A stretch of 48,535 nt of DNA, from assembly GCA_003343605.1 (NCBI GenBank), contig QAKW01000037.1, positions 1 through 48,535 of the forward strand. Reading direction: 5' to 3'. A program made the translations under genes and the position numbers. The DNA comes from Clostridiales bacterium. Its GTDB lineage: Bacteria > Bacillota > Clostridia > Oscillospirales > QAKW01. Positions 15,204 through 23,804 of this stretch are shown in pieces; within the stretch, counting starts at the first letter, position 1, and the number at the start of each line of letters is the position of its first letter. The notes below the pieces were generated by a model. The model was given only the letters and a program-made list of their open reading frames with translations. It was not told where the DNA came from and searched no databases.

Positions 15204-16275
15204 TTGAGTCCTCCTGCTGCGGTTCCTTTTCCGCCTTTTTCTCCCGCCGGTAAAGCACAAACGCACCCAGCAGAATAAAGACAAATGCCACCCCAATGAT
15301 CATCATTGCCTTCACAAAGCTATCTGCCGTTATCAAAACGGCGCAGAAGCCCAATAGTGCCGCCACCCCGTAAAGGATGGCTACCGCCTGCCGTTGCGAA
15401 AAACCGATCGCAATCAGCTTATGATGCAGATGGCTTTTATCCGCCTGCATCGGCGAATGACCGGTTAATACCCTGCGCACCGCGGCAAAAACCAAATCAA
15501 AAATCGGCAGTAAAAACAGCATCACCGGCACAAAAAACGCCACGATCGCATAGGCCTTAAACAGCCCGATAATCGATAGGCATGCCAGCGTATAGCCAAT
15601 AAACATGGAGCCGGTATCACCCATAAAAAGCTTGGCCGGGTTCACATTATACGGTAAAAAGCCCATACAGGCACCGGCCAGCGCCGCGGCAATGATCGCC
15701 ACCTGCGGCGCTTCCAGCAAAATAAGAATCACGGTGACGCAAATAGTCATAATCGATGATACGCCGCAGGCAAGCCCGTCCAGTCCGTCGATAATATTCA
15801 CTGCGTTCAGAATAGCCAGCAGCCAGATAATGCTGATGGCAAAAGACCAGCCGTAAGGCAGCTCAATATAGGATCCGTTGCCAAAAAAATCCGGAAACCG
15901 CTCGATTCGGATCCCGCAGGCAACCGGAATCGCCACCGCAATCAGCTGCACGATAAATTTCCAGGAGGCTTTCAGGGCCAACACATCGTCTGCCATTCCC
16001 AGCGCAACAATGATCATCGCGCCGGTCAGCAGGCCGTAAATCGGCAGGGAAATAAAATTAAAGGTAAAAATCATGGTGCTTATGAAAAAGCCCAGGAAAA
16101 TAGCAAAACCGCCCAGTCTTGGAATCGGTTTTTTATGCATCCGGCGGTTATCCTTCGGAATATCAATCGCGCCGATTTTATGCGCCAGCTTTTTTGCCAC
16201 CGGGGTACAGAGAAAGCTGATAAGGCCCGCCAGCAGCCAGGCGCAGGCTATGGTCAGATAATCAAATTTTGTCAT
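15190..16275 (-). CDS. tagO: undecaprenyl-phosphate GlcNAc-1-phosphate transferase (TagO/WecA type)
   Basis: 361 aa, about 11 membrane segments. First membrane step of wall polymer synthesis: GlcNAc-1-P transfer to undecaprenyl phosphate. Motifs: IPRLGGFAIFLGF, LGMADDVLALKASWKF (conserved Asp pair), NAVNIIDGLDGLACGVSS, FLPYNVNPAKLFMGDTGSMFIGY and the cytosolic SPMQADKSHLHHKLI histidine loop. The C-terminus is a charged tail. Lies between trpS (20 bases) and mnaA (overlap), which fits a wall-polymer pair riding in a housekeeping operon. Confidence 0.93.
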   Translation of the reverse strand: MTKFDYLTIACAWLLAGLISFLCTPVAKKLAHKIGAIDIPKDNRRMHKKPIPRLGGFAIFLGFFISTMIFTFNFISLPIYGLLTGAMIIVALGMADDVLALKASWKFIVQLIAVAIPVACGIRIERFPDFFGNGSYIELPYGWSFAISIIWLLAILNAVNIIDGLDGLACGVSSIMTICVTVILILLEAPQVAIIAAALAGACMGFLPYNVNPAKLFMGDTGSMFIGYTLACLSIIGLFKAYAIVAFFVPVMLFLLPIFDLVFAAVRRVLTGHSPMQADKSHLHHKLIAIGFSQRQAVAILYGVAALLGFCAVLITADSFVKAMMIIGVAFVFILLGAFVLYRREKKAEKEPQQEDSSEQN

Positions 16276-16295
16276 TCCTGTTCACTCTCCGTTGG

Positions 16296-17285
16296 TCACC
16301 GGGTAACGAACCCGATCCGCTCCTGGATGCGTTTGAGCGTTTTGCCGGCAATTGCCCGGGCTTCTTCAGCGCTCCTGCTGTAGACCTTTTGCAAATAGGC
16401 GGGATCGGCCGTGAGCTGCCGGTATTTTTCCTGCAGCGGGTTCAGCTCTGCAATAATCGCGTCCGCGACCGCTGTTTTAAACGCACCGTAGCCCTGCCCT
16501 TCAAAGCGGCTGACCGCAGCTTCAATCGTTTCACCGGTCATCGCGCTGTAAATCGTGAGCAAATTATTCATCCCGGCACGCCCTTCCTCATAGGCGATCC
16601 GGTTTTCGGAATCGGTGACCGCACTCCGGCATTTTTTCATAATTACTGCGGGCTCGTCGATAATACTGATATAGCTTTTCGGATTGGGATCGGATTTACT
16701 CATTTTTTTATCCGGCTGCGTCAGCGACATCACCTTGGCGCCCACGGCCGGAATGTACCCTTCCGGAACTTTGAAGGCTTCAGGGAAAATGCCGTTCATC
16801 CGCACGGCAATATTCCGCGCCAGTTCCAAATGCTGCTTTTGATCCACACCCACAGGCACTAGATCCGTATCATAAAGCAGAATATCCGCCGCCATTAAAA
16901 CCGGATAATCAAACAGACCGGCGTTTATATTATCTGCATAACGGCGCGACTTATCCTTGAACTGCGTCATCCGAGAAAGTTCCCCGAACATGGTGTAGCA
17001 ATTCAAAAGCCAGGTGAGTTCACAGTGCTCCGGCACGTGGCTCTGAATAAATATCAGATTTTTCTCCGGGTCAACGCCGCTTGCAATGATCATGGCCAGA
17101 GTTGAGAGAATCCGCTTATGCAGTTCTTTGGGATCCTGCCGGACCGTTATCGCATGCAGATCCACCACGGAAAAAATCCCCTTTCCCTGTTCGCTGACCC
17201 GGCTCCAGTTCCGCACCGCGCCGATATAATTTCCCAGCGTAATGATACCACTGGGCTGAATACCGCTGAATATGATCTTCTCCAT
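16296..17285 (-). CDS. trpS: tryptophanyl-tRNA synthetase
   Basis: 329 aa, usual bacterial length. Class I synthetase: HIGH-type motif in PSGIITLGNYIGA (residues 11-23), the tryptophan pocket region FDYPVLMAADILLYDTDLVP, and KKMSKSDPN near residue 195. AGAAGG lies nine bases before the ATG. It is the first of the minus-strand run trpS-tagO-mnaA-guaA and is divergent from gltX. I see no T-box upstream, only about 130 bases shared with gltX. Confidence 0.95.
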   Translation of the reverse strand: MEKIIFSGIQPSGIITLGNYIGAVRNWSRVSEQGKGIFSVVDLHAITVRQDPKELHKRILSTLAMIIASGVDPEKNLIFIQSHVPEHCELTWLLNCYTMFGELSRMTQFKDKSRRYADNINAGLFDYPVLMAADILLYDTDLVPVGVDQKQHLELARNIAVRMNGIFPEAFKVPEGYIPAVGAKVMSLTQPDKKMSKSDPNPKSYISIIDEPAVIMKKCRSAVTDSENRIAYEEGRAGMNNLLTIYSAMTGETIEAAVSRFEGQGYGAFKTAVADAIIAELNPLQEKYRQLTADPAYLQKVYSRSAEEARAIAGKTLKRIQERIGFVTR

Positions 17286-17348
17286 CCATCCGTACCTTCT
17301 TTTTGCATAATAATCTAATATCGTTTATAATATCACAAATAAAACCGC

Positions 17349-17377
17349 TTGACAACTCTAAAATTAAATTATATGAT
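17349..17377 (+). promoter_or_regulatory. promoter of gltX
   Basis: TTGACA (17349-17354), 17 bases, TATGAT (17372-17377), about 36 bases before the chosen start. Confidence 0.78.
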
Positions 17378-17413
17378 ATTTACACCTGATGAAAAATGAA
17401 GGAGTGTACACCC

Positions 17414-18859
17414 ATGGTTCGAACAAGATTTGCGCCGAGTCCCACCGGCTATATGCATATAGGCAACCTGCGCACGGCGCTTTATACCTATCTGATCGCC
17501 CGGCAGAATAATGGGAAATTTATTCTGCGCATTGAAGATACCGATCAGGAACGCTATGTGGAAGGGGCGGTCGATCTGATCTATCGTACCCTGCGGGAAA
17601 CCGGCCTCAACTGGGATGAAGGGCCGGACGTTGGGGGTGATTTCGGGCCTTATATTCAGAGTGAACGCAAAGACCTTTACCTTGAATATGCCAAACAGCT
17701 GATCAATTCCGGACACGCCTATTACTGCTTCTGCGATAAAAAACGGCTGGACGAGCTGAAGCTGATTCACTCCATCTCTAAAGTTCCCCATAAATATGAC
17801 GGGCACTGCCGCAGCCTTTCCAAAGAAGAAATCGCGGAAAAGCTCGCCGCCGGGGTTCCCTATGTCATCCGCCAGAAAATACCGGAAACCGGAACCACCA
17901 CCTTCTTTGATGAGGTTTACGGAGAGATTACGGTGGAAAATAGTGAACTCGACGATCAGATCCTGATTAAAACCGATGGCCTGCCCACCTATAATTTCGC
18001 CAATGTCATCGATGATCATCTGATGCAGATTACCCATGTTGTGCGTGGAAAAGAGTATCTTTCCTCCACGCCGAAATATAATCTCCTCTATGAAGCATTC
18101 GGCTGGGAGATCCCAAAATATATTCATTGCGCACCGGTGATGAAAGATGCCCACAACAAACTTTCCAAACGCAACGGCGACGCCTCCTATGAAGATCTGA
18201 TCCAAAAGGGCTATCTGAAAGAGGCGGTGCTCAACTATATTGCGCTTCTGGGCTGGGCCCCCAAAGGAGAGCAGGAAAAATTCACGCTTGAACAGCTGAT
18301 CCGGGAATTTGATCTCGATGGAATTTCCAAATCCCCGGCGATCTTCGATCCGGAAAAACTCAACTGGCTCAACAGCGAGTATATCAAGGCGCTGGATCCG
18401 GAAGCGTTTTATACCCTTGCATTGCCTTATATGAAACAGGCGGTTCACAATCCCGCGATCGATTTGAAAACGCTTGCTTCCCTTCTGCAGGGGCGCTGCC
18501 AGATCCTGAGCGATATTCCGGAGCAAATCGATTTCTTTGATCAGCTTCCGGAATATGATGTTGCGCTCTATACCCATAAAAAAATGAAAACCAATCCAGA
18601 AAATTCTCTGGAAGCCTTAAAGCAAGTGCTTCCGGTTCTTGAAGCGCTGCCCACCTGGACGCAGGAGGCGATTCATACGGCGCTTTTTGAGCTGATCGCC
18701 CGCCTGGAAGTGAAAAACGGGCTGATTCTCTGGCCGGTGCGCACCGCGCTTTCCGGCAAACAGTTTACGCCGGGCGGCGGCGTGGAGCTGGCCTATCTGC
18801 TGGGGCAGGAAGAAACACTCTCCCGAATCCGCACCGGTATCGCAAAGCTTACCAGATAA
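17414..18859 (+). CDS. gltX: glutamyl-tRNA synthetase
   Basis: 481 aa. Class I synthetase: FAPSPTGYMHIGNLRTALY carries the HIGH motif, then RIEDTDQERYVEGAV, and the KMSKS equivalent HNKLSKRNGDAS near residue 250. The ATG at 17414 follows AAGGAG by nine bases; the ATG at 17396 precedes that site. I cannot tell from sequence whether it also charges tRNA(Gln). It is followed by queT after 68 bases. Confidence 0.95.
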   Translation: MVRTRFAPSPTGYMHIGNLRTALYTYLIARQNNGKFILRIEDTDQERYVEGAVDLIYRTLRETGLNWDEGPDVGGDFGPYIQSERKDLYLEYAKQLINSGHAYYCFCDKKRLDELKLIHSISKVPHKYDGHCRSLSKEEIAEKLAAGVPYVIRQKIPETGTTTFFDEVYGEITVENSELDDQILIKTDGLPTYNFANVIDDHLMQITHVVRGKEYLSSTPKYNLLYEAFGWEIPKYIHCAPVMKDAHNKLSKRNGDASYEDLIQKGYLKEAVLNYIALLGWAPKGEQEKFTLEQLIREFDLDGISKSPAIFDPEKLNWLNSEYIKALDPEAFYTLALPYMKQAVHNPAIDLKTLASLLQGRCQILSDIPEQIDFFDQLPEYDVALYTHKKMKTNPENSLEALKQVLPVLEALPTWTQEAIHTALFELIARLEVKNGLILWPVRTALSGKQFTPGGGVELAYLLGQEETLSRIRTGIAKLTR

Positions 18860-18871
18860 CATTTTTCAATT

Positions 18872-18920
18872 AGTCCGTCGAGATTTCCTCCTACCCGGAC
18901 TTAAAATATTTACTAAGGAG
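18872..18920 (+). promoter_or_regulatory. candidate preQ1-like riboswitch before queT
   Basis: A 6-base stem AGTCCG/CGGACT (18872-18877 with 18896-18901) closes an 18-base loop containing CTCCT (18888-18892), complementary to the ribosome site AGGAG (18916-18920). Together they form an H-type pseudoknot that hides the Shine-Dalgarno, with an A-rich tail TTAAAATATT between. This is the layout of preQ1-I riboswitches, and QueT is a typical target. The loop is longer than the common 11 bases, so the class is uncertain. Confidence 0.5.
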
Positions 18921-18927
18921 AAGAAAA

Positions 18928-19434
18928 ATGAAAAAGATTCCTGTAAAAGGAATGGTTCTGACCGGTCTGATCGCCGCTCTATATGTGGTGTTCACCCTTC
19001 CCTTCGGTCAGATTGCCTTCGGGCCCATTCAGTTCCGCATTGCGGAAATCCTTACACTGCTCCCCTTTTTTACGCCCTGGGCGATCCCGGGCTGCACGAT
19101 CGGCTGCCTTTTGGCCAACCTGCTTTTTTCAACCCCTCTCGATGCCATCATCGGGCCGGCCGCCACACTGATTGCCGCGATTTGCACCTGGAAAACCAAC
19201 CATATGCTGCTGGCGCCTGTATATCCTATTGTAGTGAACGGGCTGATGATCGGCACCATGCTTACCTGGCTGGAGTTGGGGCGGATCAGCTGGCTTCCCT
19301 GGCTGATCACCATGGGGCAGGTTGCCGCAAGTGAGTTTGTGATCTGCTTTGCCATCGGAATTCCGTTTATGCGTATGATTCAGCGCTATCATCTGGATCG
19401 TTTTCTAACCATCGGCCTAAGAAAGCATCCTTAA
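18928..19434 (+). CDS. queT: QueT-family queuosine-precursor ECF transporter S component
   Basis: 168 aa with about five membrane segments. QueT features: VLTGLIAALYVVFTLPFGQIAFGPIQFRIAEIL, then LPFFTPWAIPGCTIGCLLANL. It binds a queuosine precursor (preQ0/preQ1 or related base) and works with the shared ECF ATPases and EcfT, which are not in this window. The ribosome site lies in a probable preQ1-sensing pseudoknot. Confidence 0.88.
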   Translation: MKKIPVKGMVLTGLIAALYVVFTLPFGQIAFGPIQFRIAEILTLLPFFTPWAIPGCTIGCLLANLLFSTPLDAIIGPAATLIAAICTWKTNHMLLAPVYPIVVNGLMIGTMLTWLELGRISWLPWLITMGQVAASEFVICFAIGIPFMRMIQRYHLDRFLTIGLRKHP

Positions 19435-19571
19435 AATTGATTATTTACTTGTTATAGGTTACCATTAACCAAAAGGGGCGATTAGAATGAGCATGGCTAA
19501 AAAAATCAAATCAATTTTTTAAGAAAGCGATTCTTGCACCGATAACAGGAAGATCCATATTGAACATAAAA
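19435..19571. other. intergenic stretch after queT
   Basis: No supported gene. A short frame starts at 19488 behind AAGGGG but stops after 11 codons (MSMAKKIKSIF). A GGTTA/TAACC inverted repeat lies near 19458-19471. It ends at a strong terminator. Confidence 0.4.
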
Positions 19572-19610
19572 ATGAGCAGACGGAATTTATCCGTCTGCTC
19601 ATTCCTTTTC
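19572..19610 (+). terminator. terminator after gltX-queT
   Basis: Perfect 13-base stem ATGAGCAGACGGA (19572-19584) with TCCGTCTGCTCAT (19590-19602), followed by TCCTTTTCC. Confidence 0.8.
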
Positions 19611-19697
19611 CTTATGCCTGGTTCCCTGCTGCTCCCACCATTCTTATGAAGCAGGAGGGAAAGCAAGAGCCGGTTTTTGTGTGTTCAAAAAGGGTCG

Positions 19698-22274
19698 TTA
19701 CATATAATCGTAAAAAATAGCAAAGACCTTTGCAACCTGTGCGCGCGTGGCATTTTCCAGCGGCTCAAAGGTGGTAGGCGTTGTGCCGTTGATAATCCCG
19801 GCCTTCTGGCAGATATGAACTGCTTCCCGGGCATAGGGCGCGATCCTATTGTCGTCTTCAAAAGGAGCCGCAGGCGTTGATTGATCCAGTGTAATCCCCT
19901 TATAGGTGGCATAGCGCACCAGCAAAGCACACATCTGCTCACGCGTTATCGGGGAATCCGGCTCAAAGGTGGTTGGCGTAACGCCCAGAACGATCTGATT
20001 TTGATTCGCCCAGGCAATCGCGCCGGTAAACCACTGGCCGGGCTGCACATCGCTGAATACCGTCGACTGACCGTTATCCAGCTCGATCCCCTCCAGATTC
20101 GCCAATACCTGCACAAACATTGCCCGTGTCATGGTTGATTCCGGCTCAAACAGATCCGGCTCTGTTCCCTTCATCAATCCCTCTTCATAGGCTTTCTCCA
20201 CATAAGGAATATACCATTCTCCTACCAGATCTTTATAGGGATGGCCGGTTACGGTAACAACACATTCACGTACCAGACCATTTTCTGTTCTGGCTGTTAT
20301 CACAGCCTGGCCCTTCTGATGAGCGGTCACATAGCCGTTCTCATTCACAGTGGCCACTTCCGGCGTATTCGAAGACCAAAAAACCATTTTGTTCAGTGCC
20401 GTTTCCGGCTGAATGGAAGCGCTGATCTTTTTGGTCTGGGTAACCGCCAGGCTCATCTGATCCTGATCAAGCTGCAGCTCGGCTGCCTCGGTGTTGCTGC
20501 CGCCCAAATATGCGTTTTCATAAACACTGCGGTAGCTGTAATCGGTATATTCGCCGGTTTGATTGTTGCGCACATTGGTCAGCGTAATTTCATAAACATA
20601 GCCAACTGAAAGCGCAATCGCATTGTCATAATAGGAGACCATATTTTCCCCGTTTGCGTTTATATGGTATTCATGATTCCGCGTATTTTCCTGGCCCGCT
20701 TCAAACGTATAGGTATCGCCCGTATTCAGGCAGCGGAAAATCACCCCGGTATTCTGCGTAACAGAATAATTGCGCACAAATTTGGCGGTATACATTGTAT
20801 TCGTTCCTGCGCCGGCCTCATTGAGCATAATTCCCTTAGAGGGCCAGCCTACGATTTCTGCATCGCTTGCCTGCCTTCCGCTGAGCTTATGCACACCCTG
20901 AATACCAATGGAAAGCTGATTTTCCACCTCGGTGGAGCCCAGACCGATGTATTGCAGATTGGGATCCAGAAGATTATAACGATGCCCACAGGTAATGGGA
21001 TCTCCATAGGCATCATTAAGGGCGTTGGTAATGCTGCTGATGATATGTCCGTGATATAAATTCTCCGCACCGCCCATCTGTGCCTTTTGATAGTATTCAT
21101 CGGAAATCCCCGCAACCTGCGGCGGAAAATGTGGCGAGGGGTTGCTGATATTGTTTTTAGCAAGATAAGAGGTTAAAATCGCCTTATACTGGCAGCCCTC
21201 CGAAAGAGCGGGCGAGTGGGTCAGCGCCGGAAGCCCGCCTCCAACCCGGATCGCATTTATATAGCCTACTGCGCCCTCCAGCTTTTTCTCATTGATAACG
21301 CCCGGCACAAGCGGAAGCGTTTCATCCTGGGGATGCACCTCAAAATAATCGCCCGCGTTATTATAATCCTCCACGCTCTTCGCATAGATCTCCCGCACCT
21401 GGGCAAGCAGGGCTTTCTCTTCGTCGGTATATGGAACATTTGTTCCTTCGATGAAAAAGGAATCCCGCAGCGCGCCGATAACCTGGCCGCCCTTTTCACT
21501 GCAGTCAAAAACGGGAGAGGATTCGTTTACAAGCGTATACCCCTCTGCATACCGGGCGTACATACCGGGATTCGGGTAGATCGCGCCATAGGTCAGCAGA
21601 AAGGAAGGGGTACCGGCGCTGATCAGCTGGAACTGCTCCGCACGCCCGTTATCCGCGCAATAACGATAAATGTTGCTGCCGCCATCGAAAAGCTGGCGGT
21701 TGGTATAAAAAGCGCGGCTGTTGAAAACAACATTCGTATCTTTCCCGAAATAAGCGGAGATCGCGTTCCACATCAAAGCCGCATGCTTAGCAATCCCTTC
21801 GGCGTATTTTACATCCTGCTCGTAAAGCGTATTCGGTGTTTGACGATCCGGAATATTCTCTCTGCAATAGCCGGTGACACCCCAAATCTTGCCGTCATAG
21901 TCAGCATACTGCTGCCCGCTCAGCATTGAAATATAAGAATCTTCCTCTTCCCCGCTGTTGCCGGCTTTGGAGGTAAAGGAATCGCCAAATACCGTATAAC
22001 AGGCGATTTTTCCTTTATTATTGGTTTCAATATAAAGGAAGTCACGGTAACCTTCTCCATAAAACGTATAGGCGTATCCGCCGAAAAGAGAATCGGTTTT
22101 CAGCTTTTCCGCTCCATACATTTCCCGTACCTGATTGATGGAAGTCTCGCTGGTTAACTGGCGGCCGCCCTGCTCCATCAAAACCTCCCCGGTCCCGGCC
22201 CACACGGCCGGGACCAGGCTCAGCACCAGTACCGCGGCCATCACCCAGGCCGTTATTTTTTTCATCGCGCTCAT
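19698..22274 (-). CDS. secreted CAP-domain protein with BIG2 and three SLH domains
   Basis: 858 aa. Signal peptide at residues 1-26 (hydrophobic core, VPAVWAG cleavage region). Residues about 30-320 form a CAP-associated N-terminal region. A CAP/SCP-like domain spans about 330-490 (INAIRVGGGLPALTHSPALS, SPHFPP, GAENLYHG, GHRYNLLDPN). A BIG2-type immunoglobulin-like domain lies near 605-685 (FWSSNTPEVATVNENGYVTA). Three S-layer homology repeats end the protein, each with an FEP-x-TR-type motif (FEPESTMTRAMF, FEPDSPITREQM, FEPLENATRAQV). SLH domains bind secondary wall polysaccharide, so the protein is probably held on the cell surface; TagO and MnaA nearby make the kind of precursors such polymers need. 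The function of the CAP part is unknown. Confidence 0.87.
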   Translation of the reverse strand: MSAMKKITAWVMAAVLVLSLVPAVWAGTGEVLMEQGGRQLTSETSINQVREMYGAEKLKTDSLFGGYAYTFYGEGYRDFLYIETNNKGKIACYTVFGDSFTSKAGNSGEEEDSYISMLSGQQYADYDGKIWGVTGYCRENIPDRQTPNTLYEQDVKYAEGIAKHAALMWNAISAYFGKDTNVVFNSRAFYTNRQLFDGGSNIYRYCADNGRAEQFQLISAGTPSFLLTYGAIYPNPGMYARYAEGYTLVNESSPVFDCSEKGGQVIGALRDSFFIEGTNVPYTDEEKALLAQVREIYAKSVEDYNNAGDYFEVHPQDETLPLVPGVINEKKLEGAVGYINAIRVGGGLPALTHSPALSEGCQYKAILTSYLAKNNISNPSPHFPPQVAGISDEYYQKAQMGGAENLYHGHIISSITNALNDAYGDPITCGHRYNLLDPNLQYIGLGSTEVENQLSIGIQGVHKLSGRQASDAEIVGWPSKGIMLNEAGAGTNTMYTAKFVRNYSVTQNTGVIFRCLNTGDTYTFEAGQENTRNHEYHINANGENMVSYYDNAIALSVGYVYEITLTNVRNNQTGEYTDYSYRSVYENAYLGGSNTEAAELQLDQDQMSLAVTQTKKISASIQPETALNKMVFWSSNTPEVATVNENGYVTAHQKGQAVITARTENGLVRECVVTVTGHPYKDLVGEWYIPYVEKAYEEGLMKGTEPDLFEPESTMTRAMFVQVLANLEGIELDNGQSTVFSDVQPGQWFTGAIAWANQNQIVLGVTPTTFEPDSPITREQMCALLVRYATYKGITLDQSTPAAPFEDDNRIAPYAREAVHICQKAGIINGTTPTTFEPLENATRAQVAKVFAIFYDYM

Positions 22275-22304
22275 ATAAAGCCTCCTTTAAAAAATAGTAA
22301 TATA

Positions 22305-22332
22305 ATTATATCACAAATTACCATCATTGCAA
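22305..22332 (-). promoter_or_regulatory. promoter of the SLH/CAP protein
   Basis: Minus strand TTGCAA (22332-22327), 16 bases, TATAAT (22310-22305); the AAAGGAGG ribosome site lies just before the start at 22274. Confidence 0.65.
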
Positions 22333-22366
22333 TCCCCACCACCGTTTTGTGAGCACTTTTTTTGCA

Positions 22367-23203
22367 TTAACGCAGCCGCTCATAAATCAGCAGCTGAAAT
22401 TCCATATGCGTTTTTAATTCTACTAATGCCTCTATTCGTTCCCGGTCTTTGGCCGCCGTGCGGTAATAATAGGGCGTCATCTGAAAAAGCGCCTGAATCT
22501 CTTCGCCGCTGCGAAGCTCCATTCCCCGCGCAATAAACCGGCATTCGAGCAGACGAAAGCCTTCCAGCGCCTGTTTTTCCGGGCGGTTTGGAAGCGGGGT
22601 ATCGTAAACCGCCTGCTTCAGCTCCCAGAGATGCTTCTCTCCCGGCACTACCCGAAACAGATGGCCGCCCGGCTTGAGCACCCGCGCGTATTCACCGGCC
22701 GCAAGCGGAGAAAAGATATTGAGGACGCTATTGGCGCAGGCATCGGCAACCGGCATCGCAAAGCAGCTGGCAACCGCCAGCAACGGTGCGTGGCCGCGAT
22801 GTGCCGCCCATTTCAGCGCATATTTGGATATATCAAATCCCAATATCCGGGCACGCGGCATCTTTTCAGCAATTGCCGCAGTATACCAGCATTCTCCGCA
22901 GCCCGCGTCGATAATAACACCATCCGGCGCAGTGTAAAAATACACTGCATCGATCAATTCCCGTTGCAATGGCAGATAATGCCCCGTATCCAGAAAACGC
23001 CGCCGCGCTTCGATCATAAGACGGTCGTCGCCGTGATTTCTTTTGGAGGATTGCTGGCTTTGCAGCAAATTTACATATCCCTGCCGCGCCCGATCAAAGG
23101 AATGGGCCTGCGGGCAGATAAAACGCGTCGCCTGTGCATACAGGGGCTTTTTGCATACCGGGCAGCGCAGAAGGCATTCCGTTTCAGCGCCGGCGACCAA
23201 CAT
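22367..23203 (-). CDS. RlmA-type 23S rRNA guanine N1-methyltransferase
   Basis: 278 aa. N-terminal zinc ribbon (CPVCKKPL ... CPQAHSFDRARQGYVNLL) followed by a SAM-binding domain with VIIDAGCGECWYTAAIA near residue 95 and a conserved NIFSPLAAGEYARVLKPGG block. This is the RlmA architecture; enterobacterial members modify G745 and Gram-positive members G748 of 23S rRNA, and I cannot say which site this one uses. The start overlaps udk by 20 bases, so it is the last gene of the nucleoside salvage run, a linkage with no obvious metabolic logic. Confidence 0.85.
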   Translation of the reverse strand: MLVAGAETECLLRCPVCKKPLYAQATRFICPQAHSFDRARQGYVNLLQSQQSSKRNHGDDRLMIEARRRFLDTGHYLPLQRELIDAVYFYTAPDGVIIDAGCGECWYTAAIAEKMPRARILGFDISKYALKWAAHRGHAPLLAVASCFAMPVADACANSVLNIFSPLAAGEYARVLKPGGHLFRVVPGEKHLWELKQAVYDTPLPNRPEKQALEGFRLLECRFIARGMELRSGEEIQALFQMTPYYYRTAAKDRERIEALVELKTHMEFQLLIYERLR

Positions 23204-23804
23204 GGCTTTGTATCCGGTCGATGATCATTTCCAGCGCAACCTGATTGCGCCCGCCCTCCAGAACAATCAGATCTGCATTTTTCTTGCTGGGCTCTACATA
23301 GCGTTCATGCATGGGTTTTACAGTTTTTAAGTATTGTGCCATTACCGCGTCCAACGCCATTCCACGGTCCACATCGCGGCGGATCCGGCGCATAAATCTG
23401 ATATCGGCATCGGCATCTACAAATATTTTAATATCCAGCAGACGGCACAATTCCGTATTTTCAAACAGCAGAATCCCTTCCACCACAATTACCGGCGTCG
23501 GCAGCAGATGCTCTACCCGGCCGGAACGATCCAGCAGCGTAAAATCGAATATGGGGCAATCGATCGACTGCCCTTCTTTCATCGCTCTGAGATGCGCCGC
23601 CATCAGAGCCGTATCATAGGCTTCCGGGCAATCATAATTCAGGCTCCGGCGTTCTTCCGGGGTAAGCTCCGGGTGCGCTTTCAGATACCGCTCATGATGA
23701 ATCACCGTCACCTGGCTTCCAAACTGCCGGATCAACTGATCACTTAGCGTGGTCTTTCCGCTGCCGGTTCCGCCGGCAATGCCGATGATCATTACTTTAG
23801 ACAT
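23184..23804 (-). CDS. udk: uridine/cytidine kinase
   Basis: 206 aa. P-loop GIAGGTGSGKTTLSD at the N-terminus, then YDCPEAYDTALMAAHL, VIVVEGILLFEN and the FVDADADIRFMRRIRRDVDRG segment typical of uridine kinases. Phosphorylates uridine and cytidine to UMP and CMP. It overlaps pdp by 13 bases upstream and rlmA downstream. Confidence 0.92.
   Translation of the reverse strand: MSKVMIIGIAGGTGSGKTTLSDQLIRQFGSQVTVIHHERYLKAHPELTPEERRSLNYDCPEAYDTALMAAHLRAMKEGQSIDCPIFDFTLLDRSGRVEHLLPTPVIVVEGILLFENTELCRLLDIKIFVDADADIRFMRRIRRDVDRGMALDAVMAQYLKTVKPMHERYVEPSKKNADLIVLEGGRNQVALEMIIDRIQSHVGRRR

Noticed and set aside
17369..18577. 402-codon minus-strand frame opposite gltX
   Set aside because: Glutamyl-tRNA synthetase on the plus strand is certain; the opposite frame matches nothing.
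19488..19700. Short peptide MSMAKKIKSIF and a shifted continuation KKAILAPITG
   Set aside because: It needs a frameshift at a T-run and quickly enters a terminator; too short to support a pseudogene call.
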